64,000 nt of DNA from Candidatus Caldatribacterium sp. (lineage in GTDB: Bacteria > Atribacterota > Atribacteria > Atribacterales > Caldatribacteriaceae): NCBI GenBank assembly GCA_025060675.1, contig JANXBI010000037.1, forward strand, positions 6,800-70,799, in the 5' to 3' direction. Position 1 is the first letter of the stretch; the number at the start of each line of letters is the position of its first letter. Below are positions 42,624-51,394 of the stretch, piece after piece. The position numbers and the translations under genes were made by a program. The notes beneath the pieces were generated by a model. That model was not told the origin of the DNA, made no database searches, and saw nothing but the letters and a program-made list of their open reading frames with translations.

Positions 42624-44750
42624 ATGAAAAACCCGTATTTTCCCTACCTTTTTTCACCTATTGAGATCGGGAACTTTGTGGTGCCGAATCGTATCGTACA
42701 TGTTCCCACAGACATAAGTTCAGCAAATGCCGATGGATCCGTGAATGAACGAGTCATAAGATACCATGAGGAAATCGCCAAGGGTGGTTGCGGTTTCATT
42801 ATTGTCGGAGCAACAACACCTGATAAGGCAACCGGAAGGCCTACCGTGACCTGTCTTGCAGCAGATGAAGATCCTATGATACCTGGTCTTGCTCGTCTTG
42901 CCGAAGCTATGCACCGATACGGTGCTCGCTGTGCAGTACAGATTCAACACCCAGGGAGACAAGCAGCTTGGCCGAGGAAAGACCTCTTCTCTGCCACTGA
43001 TATGGTGGTTTCCCTCCCTGGGTCCGCAGGACATGAGATTGTTTATGCTGAAGAAATTGCTCGAAAAGGGAAATCGATTCGTGCTATGACCGTGGAGGAA
43101 ATCTACGAACTTATTGAGAAGTTTGCCGAAGCTGCCTGGCGTGTACAACAAGCAGGCTTCGACGCTGTTGAACTTCATGGTGCTCATGGATACCTCATTG
43201 CTCAGTTCATGAGCCCGTATATCAATCGGAGGAACGATCGCTTTGGTGGAAGCTTCATGAACAGAATGCGTTTCGTCCTCGAAATCATCGACCGTATCAA
43301 GCGAAAATGTGGAAAGAATTTCCCCATCGGCATTCGGTACTCAGGGGAGGAGTGGATTGAAGGTGGAAGAACACTTGACGAGAGCATAAAAATCGCAAAA
43401 CTCATGGAGGAAAATGGCGTAGCTTTCCTCGACATTAGCGCTGGCACTTTTGAGGTTCCTGGCCCCACGATGGACCCCATGTACTATCCCCAAGGGTGGA
43501 ACACGTATGCTGCAGAAGAGATCAAAAAACACGTCAAAATCCCAGTTATTACAAGCCATACGCTACGAGACCCCGAGTACTGTGAGCGGATCCTTGCTGA
43601 AGGAAAGGCAGACATGGTTGGACTCTCAAGACAGCTCATCGCCGATCCATACTGGGCAAACAAAGCAAAAGATGGAAAAGTCAAGGAGATTCGCAAGTGT
43701 ATCTCTTGCCTCGTAGGCTGCTGGCAGGAATCCCTTATGGTTAAGAGGGAGTGTCGGTGTACGATTAATCCAGCTATGGGAGATGAACGGTTTATTAGCC
43801 TTCCAAAGGCTCGGAAGTCTCTCCGTGTAGCTGTAGTTGGAGGAGGACCAGGAGGTCTTGAAGCAGCGCGAATTGCCACCTTGCGAGGCCATGAGGTCAC
43901 TGTCTTTGAAAAGACCGGAGAACTCGGTGGGGCCATTCTCCTTTGTTGTACTGTTCCAGGAAAAACGAAAATGCGCTGGTACGCAGACTGGCTTCGCGAA
44001 CAGATTGTTCAGCTTGGAGTCTCTGTCCGCCTTCGGACTGAACCGACCCTTGAAGAGTTGAGAACCTTTGATGTCGTTCTTATTGCCACAGGAAGTAGGG
44101 TCTTTCGTCCTGACATTCCTGGTATTGACCTGCCATTTGTTGTGCCTTTTGTGGAGATTCTGCGGTGTAAGGCGAGAGGATGTGCGTACTATCCAGGTGA
44201 TAGACCCACACCCTTTGAATGTGGTGAAACAGTGCTTATTTGGGGAGATCACTTTGGAGCTGCAGACACCGCTGAGAAGCTTGGCTTCGAGGGAAAGAAG
44301 GTTTACATCGTTACAGAAAACCGGGAGTTTGCCTCTTGGATGGAACCTATTCACCGCGATGTTATGATGAAACGCTTTGCTGGAGGCAATGGTGAAGCCC
44401 TGACCCTTCGCCCATACCGGTATCCAGTGACGCTTCTCACGCAAACTACGGTTCTTGAAATTCGCAAGGATGGAGAAGTTGTTCTTCAAGACAGCGAATT
44501 CCGGAAAAAGGTTGTAAAAGTTGACAACGTTGTTTTGGCAAAGGTTGTTCCTAATGACGCACTTTACGAAGCGCTTCTTGAAGCAGGAATCACTGTGACA
44601 AAAATTGGAGATGCGCGAGAAGTCCGAAATCTTCGAGGAGCGGTCACCGACGGGGCGAATATAGGCCTTCTCCTTGAAGAGGATGTGATGTTGAATGGTA
44701 ACCTCGCTCTTGTAGCGTCTCTTCCTACGGAAGTAATAGGGAAAAGGTGA
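42624..44750 (+). CDS. FMN/FAD iron-sulfur reductase of the 2,4-dienoyl-CoA reductase family
   Basis: 708 residues in three parts. Residues 1-350: old-yellow-enzyme barrel (LFSPIEIGNFVVPNRIV, QIQHPGRQA, VELHGAHGYLIAQFMSPYINRR). Then a cluster site with cysteines in KCISCLVGCWQESLM and CRCTINPAMG, matching the 4Fe-4S motif of this family. Then an FAD-binding domain VAVVGGGPGGLEAARIATLRG, with a second nucleotide fold in FECGETVLIWGDHFGAADTAEKLG where the usual GGG is G-D-H. Reduces an enoyl or enone substrate; the actual one is unknown. ATG 42624 follows GGAGGAGG. Confidence 0.9.
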   Translation: MKNPYFPYLFSPIEIGNFVVPNRIVHVPTDISSANADGSVNERVIRYHEEIAKGGCGFIIVGATTPDKATGRPTVTCLAADEDPMIPGLARLAEAMHRYGARCAVQIQHPGRQAAWPRKDLFSATDMVVSLPGSAGHEIVYAEEIARKGKSIRAMTVEEIYELIEKFAEAAWRVQQAGFDAVELHGAHGYLIAQFMSPYINRRNDRFGGSFMNRMRFVLEIIDRIKRKCGKNFPIGIRYSGEEWIEGGRTLDESIKIAKLMEENGVAFLDISAGTFEVPGPTMDPMYYPQGWNTYAAEEIKKHVKIPVITSHTLRDPEYCERILAEGKADMVGLSRQLIADPYWANKAKDGKVKEIRKCISCLVGCWQESLMVKRECRCTINPAMGDERFISLPKARKSLRVAVVGGGPGGLEAARIATLRGHEVTVFEKTGELGGAILLCCTVPGKTKMRWYADWLREQIVQLGVSVRLRTEPTLEELRTFDVVLIATGSRVFRPDIPGIDLPFVVPFVEILRCKARGCAYYPGDRPTPFECGETVLIWGDHFGAADTAEKLGFEGKKVYIVTENREFASWMEPIHRDVMMKRFAGGNGEALTLRPYRYPVTLLTQTTVLEIRKDGEVVLQDSEFRKKVVKVDNVVLAKVVPNDALYEALLEAGITVTKIGDAREVRNLRGAVTDGANIGLLLEEDVMLNGNLALVASLPTEVIGKR

Positions 44751-44820
44751 GAGGAGAAAGCACCCCCTGAGATTGATGGTGTATACTTAGGATAAAGCTT
44801 GGAAAACAGGAGGTTTAGGG

Positions 44821-45588
44821 ATGTCTGAAATTCTCGAGGAAAGCGGTATTCCGCTGTACCAACAGCTAAAAAACATTCTCAAAGGTCAAATTCTCAGTGG
44901 GGTGCTTAAACCAGGGGATCGTATTCCTCCGGAGACGGAACTCTGTACCAAGTATGGTGTCAGCAGAATTACCGTTCGACAGGCTATTCACAGCCTCGTG
45001 GAAGAAGGCTTCCTCTATCGAAAACAAGGGAAGGGGACCTTTGTTACTTCTCCCAAACTTCGCCGACGGCTCCCAAAGCTCTATAGCTTCACTGAAGACA
45101 TGTTGGAACTCGGACTTATCCCGAGTTCGAAAGTCCTAGTTTGTGAAGTTGTAACAGCGGATGAAAGGATGCGCGAGGTTCTCCGCCTTCCCCCTCGGGA
45201 AGACAAGGTCAACCGAATCATTCGCGTCCGTTGCGCTAATAATGAGCCTATCCTTCTTGAGACGACTATTGTTCCTGTGTATCTTTGCCCAGGGCTTGTA
45301 AACGAGGACCTTGAGCAGGGATCACTCTATGCGGTGCTTCGAGAGAAATACGGCCTGCTTCTTGACCACGCTTATGAGACGTACGAGGTTGGAAAAGTTC
45401 GAAAAGACGAAGCACATCACCTAGAATGTCGTGTAGGACTGCCTGCCTTCATCATTGAGCGGGTGACATACCTGAGAAACGACGTGCCTGTCGAGTGGAC
45501 AAAATCCGTCGCCCGAGGAGATCGACTTCGTTTCACGGTACTCCTTGTAGCAGACCAAGCACAGATTCGTCGTGAGGTTGAGGTTTAG
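44821..45588 (+). CDS. GntR-family regulator with UTRA domain
   Basis: 255 residues. N-terminal winged helix PLYQQLKNILKGQILSGVLKPGDRIPPETELCTKYGVSRITVRQAI (read in parts), typical of the HutC/FadR-like GntR proteins; from about residue 90 a UTRA ligand domain with SFTEDMLELGLIPSS and ERVTYLRNDVPVEW. The ligand is probably a sugar or sugar phosphate from the pathway encoded by the following three genes. A TATACT hexamer at 44782-44787 is the only promoter hint. The next gene starts 13 bp on. Confidence 0.92.
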   Translation: MSEILEESGIPLYQQLKNILKGQILSGVLKPGDRIPPETELCTKYGVSRITVRQAIHSLVEEGFLYRKQGKGTFVTSPKLRRRLPKLYSFTEDMLELGLIPSSKVLVCEVVTADERMREVLRLPPREDKVNRIIRVRCANNEPILLETTIVPVYLCPGLVNEDLEQGSLYAVLREKYGLLLDHAYETYEVGKVRKDEAHHLECRVGLPAFIIERVTYLRNDVPVEWTKSVARGDRLRFTVLLVADQAQIRREVEV

Positions 45589-45601
45589 GAGGGACAAAGC
45601 G

Positions 45602-46591
45602 ATGGTGGCAAAAGCACTGTTTATTGGGATTGACCTTGGCGGAACAAACACAAAAATCGCCCTTGTAGACGGGGATGGGGTTGTTCTTGAGCGAAGTGTT
45701 ATCCCTACAAGGGCTATGCGAAACCCTGAGGAGGTTCTTGACGATATTGCTCGTGAGGCCATGCAGCTTCGTCAAAGGTTCGAAGCTCGTGGGTTCAGGG
45801 TTTGGGCAGCAGGTATAGGCATACCGGGACTCATCGATTGGAAAACAGGTGTAGGTATTCTCCTGCCAAACTTCCCTGGAAAGTGGCACGGCGTTCCAGT
45901 CAAGGAATGGCTTGAGAAACGCCTTGGTGTTCCAGTTGCCGTAATCAACGATGTTCGAGCTATTGCCCTTGCTGAAAAGCGTTTTGGTGCCGGAAGAGAG
46001 GTCAATAGCATGATCATGGTGGCCATCGGCACCGGTATTGGAGGTGGGGTCATTATTGATGGAGAGCTCTATATAGGAAAAGATGGAAGTGCTGGTGAAT
46101 TTGGTCACATTACTGTGGAGCCAAATGGTGTGCGCTGCGGATGTGGGAATCGAGGTTGCCTCGAGGCCTATGCCTCTGGCCCTGCCATGGTTGCTCAGGC
46201 ACTGCGTGCTCTCGTGCAGCAAAACGATACCCTCATTCGTGACCTTGTTGGTGATGACCTCACGCGGGTAACTCCTAAAGTTATCGCTGAAGCAGCACAA
46301 AAGGGCGATAGCGTCGCCCTTGAAATCATTGAACGAAGCGGGGCATACATTGGACAAGCACTTTCTTGCATTTGCGTTGTGGTGAATCCTGAAATGATTG
46401 TCATCGGGGGAGGTGTTGCTCAAGTAGGAGAGCTCCTTTTTGAAAGCATCCGAAAAGGCTTACGAGAACGACTCTTTATGGTCCCAGTGGACACTATTCA
46501 GTTCGTTCCCGCGCAACTTGGCCTTGATGCAGGGGTCATTGGAACAGCAACGTGGGCGAAAGAACGTCTTGAGAAGGGGGCTATAGGATGA
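45602..46591 (+). CDS. ROK-family sugar kinase (glucokinase-like)
   Basis: 329 residues. ATP-phosphate loop GIDLGGTNTKIALV, catalytic region VINDVRAIALAE, GTGIGGGVIIDGELYIG, and the zinc site GHITVEPNGVRCGCGNRGCLEAYA. ROK kinases of this type phosphorylate glucose, N-acetylmannosamine or related hexoses. ATG 45602 follows GGAGGGACAA; the frame to 45572 lies in the regulator. Overlaps the dehydrogenase gene by 4 bp. Confidence 0.92.
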   Translation: MVAKALFIGIDLGGTNTKIALVDGDGVVLERSVIPTRAMRNPEEVLDDIAREAMQLRQRFEARGFRVWAAGIGIPGLIDWKTGVGILLPNFPGKWHGVPVKEWLEKRLGVPVAVINDVRAIALAEKRFGAGREVNSMIMVAIGTGIGGGVIIDGELYIGKDGSAGEFGHITVEPNGVRCGCGNRGCLEAYASGPAMVAQALRALVQQNDTLIRDLVGDDLTRVTPKVIAEAAQKGDSVALEIIERSGAYIGQALSCICVVVNPEMIVIGGGVAQVGELLFESIRKGLRERLFMVPVDTIQFVPAQLGLDAGVIGTATWAKERLEKGAIG

Positions 46592-47742
46592 AACGAATCG
46601 TGCAAGTTGGGGTTATCGGAACAGGGTTTATTGGTCCTGCCCATGTGGAAGCGGCACGGAGAACATGCCTTGCAGAGGTCATAGCTGTGGCGGACGTGAA
46701 TGAAGAAGTCGCCCGCCGTAAAGCTCAGGATCTCGCCGTACAGTCCTTTTTTGGCCATTGGCGGGATCTTATTCAAAGTGACTCTGTAGAAGTCGTCCAT
46801 ATCTGCACGCCGAATAACCTCCACTATACGATGGCGAAAGAGGCCCTTCTTGCAGGAAAACACGTTATCTGCGAAAAACCTCTTGCTATGAACCGTAAAG
46901 AGGCAGAAGAACTCGTAGAGCTTGCGGAGAAGAAGGGGAAAGTCCATGCTGTTCACTTTAACGTCCGATTCTATCCTCTGGTACGAGAAGCCCGGGAACT
47001 CGTTCGTCAAGGACAAATTGGGCGAATCTTCGCCGTACACGGCTCGTATCTCCAGGATTGGCTCTTTTACGAGACAGACTACAACTGGCGCTTGGAACCC
47101 GAACTCAGTGGGCCATCACGAGCAGTAGCTGATATTGGTTCCCATTGGCTGGATCTTGTAGAGTTCGTTTCTTGCCAAAGGGTGGTGGAAGTCTTTGCCG
47201 ATTTCGCCACTTTTCATAAAGTACGAAAAAAACCCAGAAAACCTGTTGAAACATATGCTGGGAAAATTCTAAAACCCGAAGATTACGAAGAAGTACCTGT
47301 TATGACTGAGGATTATGCCAGTGTCCTCTTCCACTTCGACCAAGGTGCTCATGGAGTTATGACCGTAAATCAAGTTGCGGCGGGAAGAAAAAACCGCATT
47401 ACCTTCGAGATTGACGGTTCTTCCTGCGCTCTCTTTTGGGACTCGGAACATCCGAATGATTTGTGGATCGGGAAACGTGACAAGGCCAATGAAGTCCTCA
47501 TGAAAGATCCATCCCTTGTCAGCGAAGCCACGCGTCGTATCATTTCTTTTCCCGGGGGACACACTGAAGGATTCCCAGACACTTCAAAACATTTCTTCCG
47601 AGAAGTGTATGCGGCTATCCTCGAATCAAAACCCAGAGAGGAGTGGCATTTTCCCACCTTTGTCGATGGACTGAGAGAGGTCATCCTCTGTGAAGCTATT
47701 CTCGAGAGCGCTCGCAGAGGAACGTGGGTTCGAGTGGAATAG
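46588..47742 (+). CDS. Gfo/Idh/MocA-family sugar dehydrogenase
   Basis: 384 residues. Rossmann start VGVIGTGFIGPAHVEAARR, VVHICTPNNLHYTMAKEALLAGKHVICEKPLAM with the EKP catalytic lysine, and RAVADIGSHWLDLVEF with the Asp-x-x-x-His pair. NAD(P)-dependent oxidation or epimerisation of a sugar or inositol. The combination with a kinase and a TIM-barrel isomerase suggests catabolism of one unusual sugar. Confidence 0.92.
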   Translation: MKRIVQVGVIGTGFIGPAHVEAARRTCLAEVIAVADVNEEVARRKAQDLAVQSFFGHWRDLIQSDSVEVVHICTPNNLHYTMAKEALLAGKHVICEKPLAMNRKEAEELVELAEKKGKVHAVHFNVRFYPLVREARELVRQGQIGRIFAVHGSYLQDWLFYETDYNWRLEPELSGPSRAVADIGSHWLDLVEFVSCQRVVEVFADFATFHKVRKKPRKPVETYAGKILKPEDYEEVPVMTEDYASVLFHFDQGAHGVMTVNQVAAGRKNRITFEIDGSSCALFWDSEHPNDLWIGKRDKANEVLMKDPSLVSEATRRIISFPGGHTEGFPDTSKHFFREVYAAILESKPREEWHFPTFVDGLREVILCEAILESARRGTWVRVE

Positions 47743-47753
47743 GAGGATCAGGG

Positions 47754-48662
47754 ATGAAACTTGGATTCATGACCGCTTGCCTTCCAGAGATGAGCCTTGA
47801 AGAAATCGTGTCATGGGCTAGTCAAAATGGTTTTCAAATGCTTGAGGTGGCCTGCTGGCCAAAGGTGTATGAGAAGCGGCGATACGCAGGAACACAACAC
47901 ATTGATGTTGAAAATCTCCAAGAAGAAGACGCTGCTCGAATCCGAGAACTCTTTGCCCAACATCATCTTGAAATTTCTTCCTTGGGGTACTACCCAAACA
48001 ACCTTGATCCAAATTTAGAAAATCGTCGCTTTTACCATGAACATCTGAAAAAGGTCATTAAAGCAGCAAAAATGCTTGGGGTGCCTGTAGTGGGAACCTT
48101 TGTGGGTCGGGACCCGAGAATGAACGTAGAGGAGGCTCTGGAAGAATTCGCTCGAGTCTTTCCTGATCTTGTGAAATTTGCCGAAGACCACGGAGTAAAA
48201 CTAGCCATCGAGAACTGCCCTATGCTCTACACAATCGATCGATGGCCTGGTGGAACGAACCTCGCTACGACTCCTGCCATATGGGAGCGGATGTTTGAGC
48301 TCATCCCTTCACCCTACTTTGGTTTGAATCTCGATCCTTCTCATCTTATCTGGCAGCAGATTGATTACGTACAAGTGGTGCACGATTTTCGAGAGAGAAT
48401 CTTTCATGTTCATGCCAAGGACACAAAAATTCTCTGGGAAAAACTGTATGAAGTGGGCATTTTCGGCTTCGGTTGGTATGTGGACAAGGTAGCAGGGACA
48501 GGAGATATCGACTGGCCTGCTTTCCTTGCCGCGCTTTATGAAGTTGGATACGACTATGTCATAAGTATAGAGCATGAGGACAGGAGCTTCGAAAAAGACA
48601 CGGCGAGCAAACTCCGAGGGATTCTCCTTGCTAAGCAGCTCCTTGCCCCTTACATTGTGTGA
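47754..48662 (+). CDS. Sugar phosphate isomerase/epimerase, TIM barrel
   Basis: 302 residues. MKLGFMTACLPEMSLEEIVSWA, the KLAIENCPM strand with metal Glu, FGLNLDPSHLIWQ (Asp/His), HVHAKDTKI and ISIEHEDRSF (last Glu) complete the xylose-isomerase-like metal site. VGWYVDKVAGTGDIDWPAF-type stretch is typical of the IolE/IolI-like group. ATG 47754 lies after AGGAGGATCAGGG. Last gene of the sugar operon, followed by a strong terminator. Confidence 0.88.
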   Translation: MKLGFMTACLPEMSLEEIVSWASQNGFQMLEVACWPKVYEKRRYAGTQHIDVENLQEEDAARIRELFAQHHLEISSLGYYPNNLDPNLENRRFYHEHLKKVIKAAKMLGVPVVGTFVGRDPRMNVEEALEEFARVFPDLVKFAEDHGVKLAIENCPMLYTIDRWPGGTNLATTPAIWERMFELIPSPYFGLNLDPSHLIWQQIDYVQVVHDFRERIFHVHAKDTKILWEKLYEVGIFGFGWYVDKVAGTGDIDWPAFLAALYEVGYDYVISIEHEDRSFEKDTASKLRGILLAKQLLAPYIV

Positions 48663-48700
48663 GCTATCTTCCTTAATTTGCAATCCTATTTGAAGCTTAC

Positions 48701-48728
48701 AAAAGCTCCCATCACGATGGGAGCTTTT
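48701..48728 (+). terminator. Intrinsic terminator after the sugar operon
   Basis: Perfect 12-bp stem AAAAGCTCCCAT / ATGGGAGCTTTT, 4-base loop, then GCTTTT and AACTTTTT. The A-tract on its 5' side would also work in reverse, but nothing converges on it. Confidence 0.88.
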
Positions 48729-48752
48729 GCTTTTAAAACTTTTTGACCTTAC

Positions 48753-48781
48753 TTGACAAAAGTGCATTCCCTCTGTACACT
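48753..48781 (+). promoter_or_regulatory. Promoter of the grpE-dnaK-dnaJ operon with overlapping inverted repeat
   Basis: TTGACA at 48753-48758, 17-bp spacer, TACACT at 48776-48781. The arms AAAGTGCA (48759-48766) and TACACTTT (48776-48783), separated by 9 bases, form an inverted repeat matching in 7 of 8 positions. It has the 9-base gap of the CIRCE element but not its sequence. Confidence 0.75.
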
Positions 48782-48820
48782 TTGAATAGTCGAAGAAGGT
48801 AAAAGAGAGGAGGTGCCCGG

Positions 48821-49414
48821 ATGGAAAAAAGGGAGGAACTTGCTCAAGCAATGCATGAAAACCAACAGACTGGAGAATCTGTCAACCTCCAAATTTCGCT
48901 CCAGGAAGAAGTTGAAAAACTAAAAACGGCACTTGAAGAAGAAAAACGAAGAGTTTCAGAGAAAGAGCAACTCATCAGCGAATACTTGAACGATCTCAAA
49001 CGGGTCAAAGCAGATTTTGACAACTTTCGAAAACGAGAGATGCTCTACAGACAGCAGTTCGTGAAGACCGCCAATCGAGACCTCATCTTGAAGATCCTTC
49101 CTATCATTGATGATCTTGAAAAGGCTCTCTTCGAGGGCCAAAAAAACGAGGTTGATGTAACGTTCCTGCAGGGTGTTGAACTCATTTATCGAAAATTCTT
49201 AAGCATTCTTGAAAAAGAAGGAGTACGGCCTGTTGAGACGAAGGGGCAGAAGTTCGACCCGAAATACCATGAAGCCATTGCCACTGTTTCACTCCCAGAC
49301 CATGAGGATTTCGTGATCGTTGAAGAGGTACGGAAAGGGTACCTCTACCATGATGAGGTCCTGCGCCCAGCGCAGGTGAAGGTCAATCGAATTTCCCAAG
49401 AAAAAATGGCATGA
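48821..49414 (+). CDS. grpE: GrpE nucleotide exchange factor
   Basis: 197 residues. A long N-terminal coiled coil (about 25-85) ends in LKRVKADFDNFRKRE, followed by the beta-domain with RKGYLYHDEVLRPAQVKVN. KFDPKYHEAI is the conserved hinge. Releases ADP from DnaK. ATG 48821 after GAGAGGAGGTG. No hrcA gene precedes it, unlike many bacteria with this operon. Confidence 0.95.
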   Translation: MEKREELAQAMHENQQTGESVNLQISLQEEVEKLKTALEEEKRRVSEKEQLISEYLNDLKRVKADFDNFRKREMLYRQQFVKTANRDLILKILPIIDDLEKALFEGQKNEVDVTFLQGVELIYRKFLSILEKEGVRPVETKGQKFDPKYHEAIATVSLPDHEDFVIVEEVRKGYLYHDEVLRPAQVKVNRISQEKMA

Positions 49415-49429
49415 GGGAGGCTGAGGAAA

Positions 49430-51325
49430 ATGCCCAAAGTCATTGGGATAGACCTAGGAACAACGAACTCAGTCGTTGCCTATCTTGAAGGGGGTCAACC
49501 CGTTGTTATTCCAAACAAAGAAGGGTCCCGTTTGACGCCCTCCGTTGTGGCGTTCACAAAACAAGGAGAAATCCTTGTAGGACAACTTGCCAAAAGGCAA
49601 GCCATCACAAACCCGAAGAACACTATTTTCTCCATCAAACGACTTATGGGACGCCGTTATGACGATCCTGAGGTTGAAAAAGCGCGGAGAGTGCTTCCTT
49701 ACGAGATCGTGCCCGGGAAACACGGAGAGGCGTGTGTAAAAGTAGGAGACCGTATTTATACCCCCCCAGAAATCTCGGCAATGATTCTCCGTAAGCTTAA
49801 AGAGGACGCTGAAGAGTACTTGGGCGAAAAAATCCAGGAGGCGGTTATCACTGTTCCAGCATACTTTAACGACAGTCAACGACAAGCAACGAAAGACGCG
49901 GGAAAAATCGCTGGTCTCGATGTTAAGCGTATCATCAATGAACCCACCGCTGCTGCCTTAGCCTATGGATTGGGCAAGGGGAAAGAAGAGGTCATCGCCG
50001 TATACGACCTAGGTGGTGGAACCTTTGACATTTCCATTCTCGAAATTGGTGACGGCGTTTTCGAGGTAAAGGCCACCGCTGGAGACACTTTCCTTGGCGG
50101 AGATGATTTCGATCGCCGACTCATGGACTATATCATTGAAGAGTTTCGCAAGGACACAGGAATTGATCTCCGTGGAGATCAGATGGCTTTGCAACGTTTG
50201 AAGGAAGCCGCGGAGAAAGCAAAGTGCGAGCTCTCCACAGCTTTGCAAACTGAGATCAACCTACCCTTCATTACCGCCGACGCTACCGGGCCGAAACACC
50301 TCGTCATGACCATCACCAGGGCAAAATTAGAGCAGCTGACTATCGACCTTATCGAGCGAACCATTGGTCCTTGTGAACAGGCACTTCGCGACGCGGGTCT
50401 AAAGCCTGAGGATATCGATGCAGTGATCCTTGTTGGTGGTATGACCAGGATGCCCAAAGTTCAAGAAATCGTAGAAAAAATCTTCAAAAAAGAACCGCGT
50501 CGAGGCGTGAATCCAGACGAAGTCGTAGCAATGGGTGCTGCTATCCAGGCCGGTGTCCTCAAGGGAGAGGTTAAAGACGTTCTCCTCCTTGATGTCACGC
50601 CTCTTTCCCTTGGCATCGAGACCTTGGGCGGTGTTTTCACCAAGATCATCGAACGGAACACCACAATCCCGGTCTCGAGAAGCCAAATTTTCACCACTGC
50701 AGCAGACAACCAAACAACCGTTGAAATCCACGTGCTTCAGGGAGAGCGGCCTATGGCTAAGGACAATTTCTCTCTTGGTCGCTTCCAGCTCACTGGAATA
50801 CCACCAGCACCTCGTGGCGTGCCACAGATTGAGGTAAAATTCGATATAGATGCCGATGGCATCTTGCACGTTTCGGCAAAAGATCTTGCAACAGGGAAAG
50901 AGCAAGCTATCACCATAAAAGCTTCAAGTGGTTTGACTAAAGAGGAAATCGAGCGGATGATCCGTGAAGCTGAACTCTATGCCGAAGAGGATCGACGCAA
51001 GAGAGAAGAGGCTGAGCTCCGTAACCAGGCAGACAACCTTATTTACACTGTGGAAAAGACGCTCCGTGAGTCGGGAGACAGGCTCTCACCAAGCACACGC
51101 TCTCGGGTAGAGAGCGCACTGAAAGCCTTGAAGGAATCACTCAAAGGAACTGATGTAGCCGATATCCGCCGTAAGATGGATGATCTCCAATCAGCATCAC
51201 ATGTCATGGCACAGGAACTTTACCAGAAAGCGGCGCAAGGTGGTACCTCAGGCGGATACTCTTCAAGTGCTCGGGATAACGTTGTCGACGCCGATTACCG
51301 GGTAGTAGATGACGAAGGAAAATAA
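49430..51325 (+). CDS. dnaK: Chaperone DnaK (Hsp70)
   Basis: 631 residues. Nucleotide-binding signatures GIDLGTTNSVVA, IAVYDLGGGTFDISILE and VILVGGMTRMPKVQ; linker DVLLLDVTPLSLGIETLGG; substrate-binding domain with NTTIPVSRSQIFTTAADNQ; C-terminal helical lid ending in a Gly/Ser-rich tail and VVDADYRVVDD. Complete and normal. Starts 15 bp after grpE. Confidence 0.98.
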   Translation: MPKVIGIDLGTTNSVVAYLEGGQPVVIPNKEGSRLTPSVVAFTKQGEILVGQLAKRQAITNPKNTIFSIKRLMGRRYDDPEVEKARRVLPYEIVPGKHGEACVKVGDRIYTPPEISAMILRKLKEDAEEYLGEKIQEAVITVPAYFNDSQRQATKDAGKIAGLDVKRIINEPTAAALAYGLGKGKEEVIAVYDLGGGTFDISILEIGDGVFEVKATAGDTFLGGDDFDRRLMDYIIEEFRKDTGIDLRGDQMALQRLKEAAEKAKCELSTALQTEINLPFITADATGPKHLVMTITRAKLEQLTIDLIERTIGPCEQALRDAGLKPEDIDAVILVGGMTRMPKVQEIVEKIFKKEPRRGVNPDEVVAMGAAIQAGVLKGEVKDVLLLDVTPLSLGIETLGGVFTKIIERNTTIPVSRSQIFTTAADNQTTVEIHVLQGERPMAKDNFSLGRFQLTGIPPAPRGVPQIEVKFDIDADGILHVSAKDLATGKEQAITIKASSGLTKEEIERMIREAELYAEEDRRKREEAELRNQADNLIYTVEKTLRESGDRLSPSTRSRVESALKALKESLKGTDVADIRRKMDDLQSASHVMAQELYQKAAQGGTSGGYSSSARDNVVDADYRVVDDEGK

Positions 51326-51329
51326 CCTC

Positions 51330-51363
51330 AAAAGCCCCATATCTTCGAAGATATGGGGCTTTT
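51330..51363 (+). terminator. 34-nt perfect inverted repeat between dnaK and dnaJ
   Basis: AAAAGCCCCATATCTTC followed immediately by its exact complement; folds as a long hairpin with a TCGA-type tip and ends in CTTTTG. It begins 4 bases after the dnaK stop and would act as a partial terminator or 3'-end stabiliser, lowering dnaJ relative to dnaK. Confidence 0.75.
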
Positions 51364-51394
51364 GTACGAAAGCCCCTATAGGGTGGGTGAAGGG

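Noticed and set aside
43626..44489. 287-codon minus-strand frame
   Set aside because: Antisense shadow of the ene-reductase gene, whose motifs are clear on the plus strand.
48759..48783. CIRCE element
   Set aside because: Only the 9-base spacing fits; the arms do not match TTAGCACTC/GAGTGCTAA. Reported instead as an unassigned repeat.
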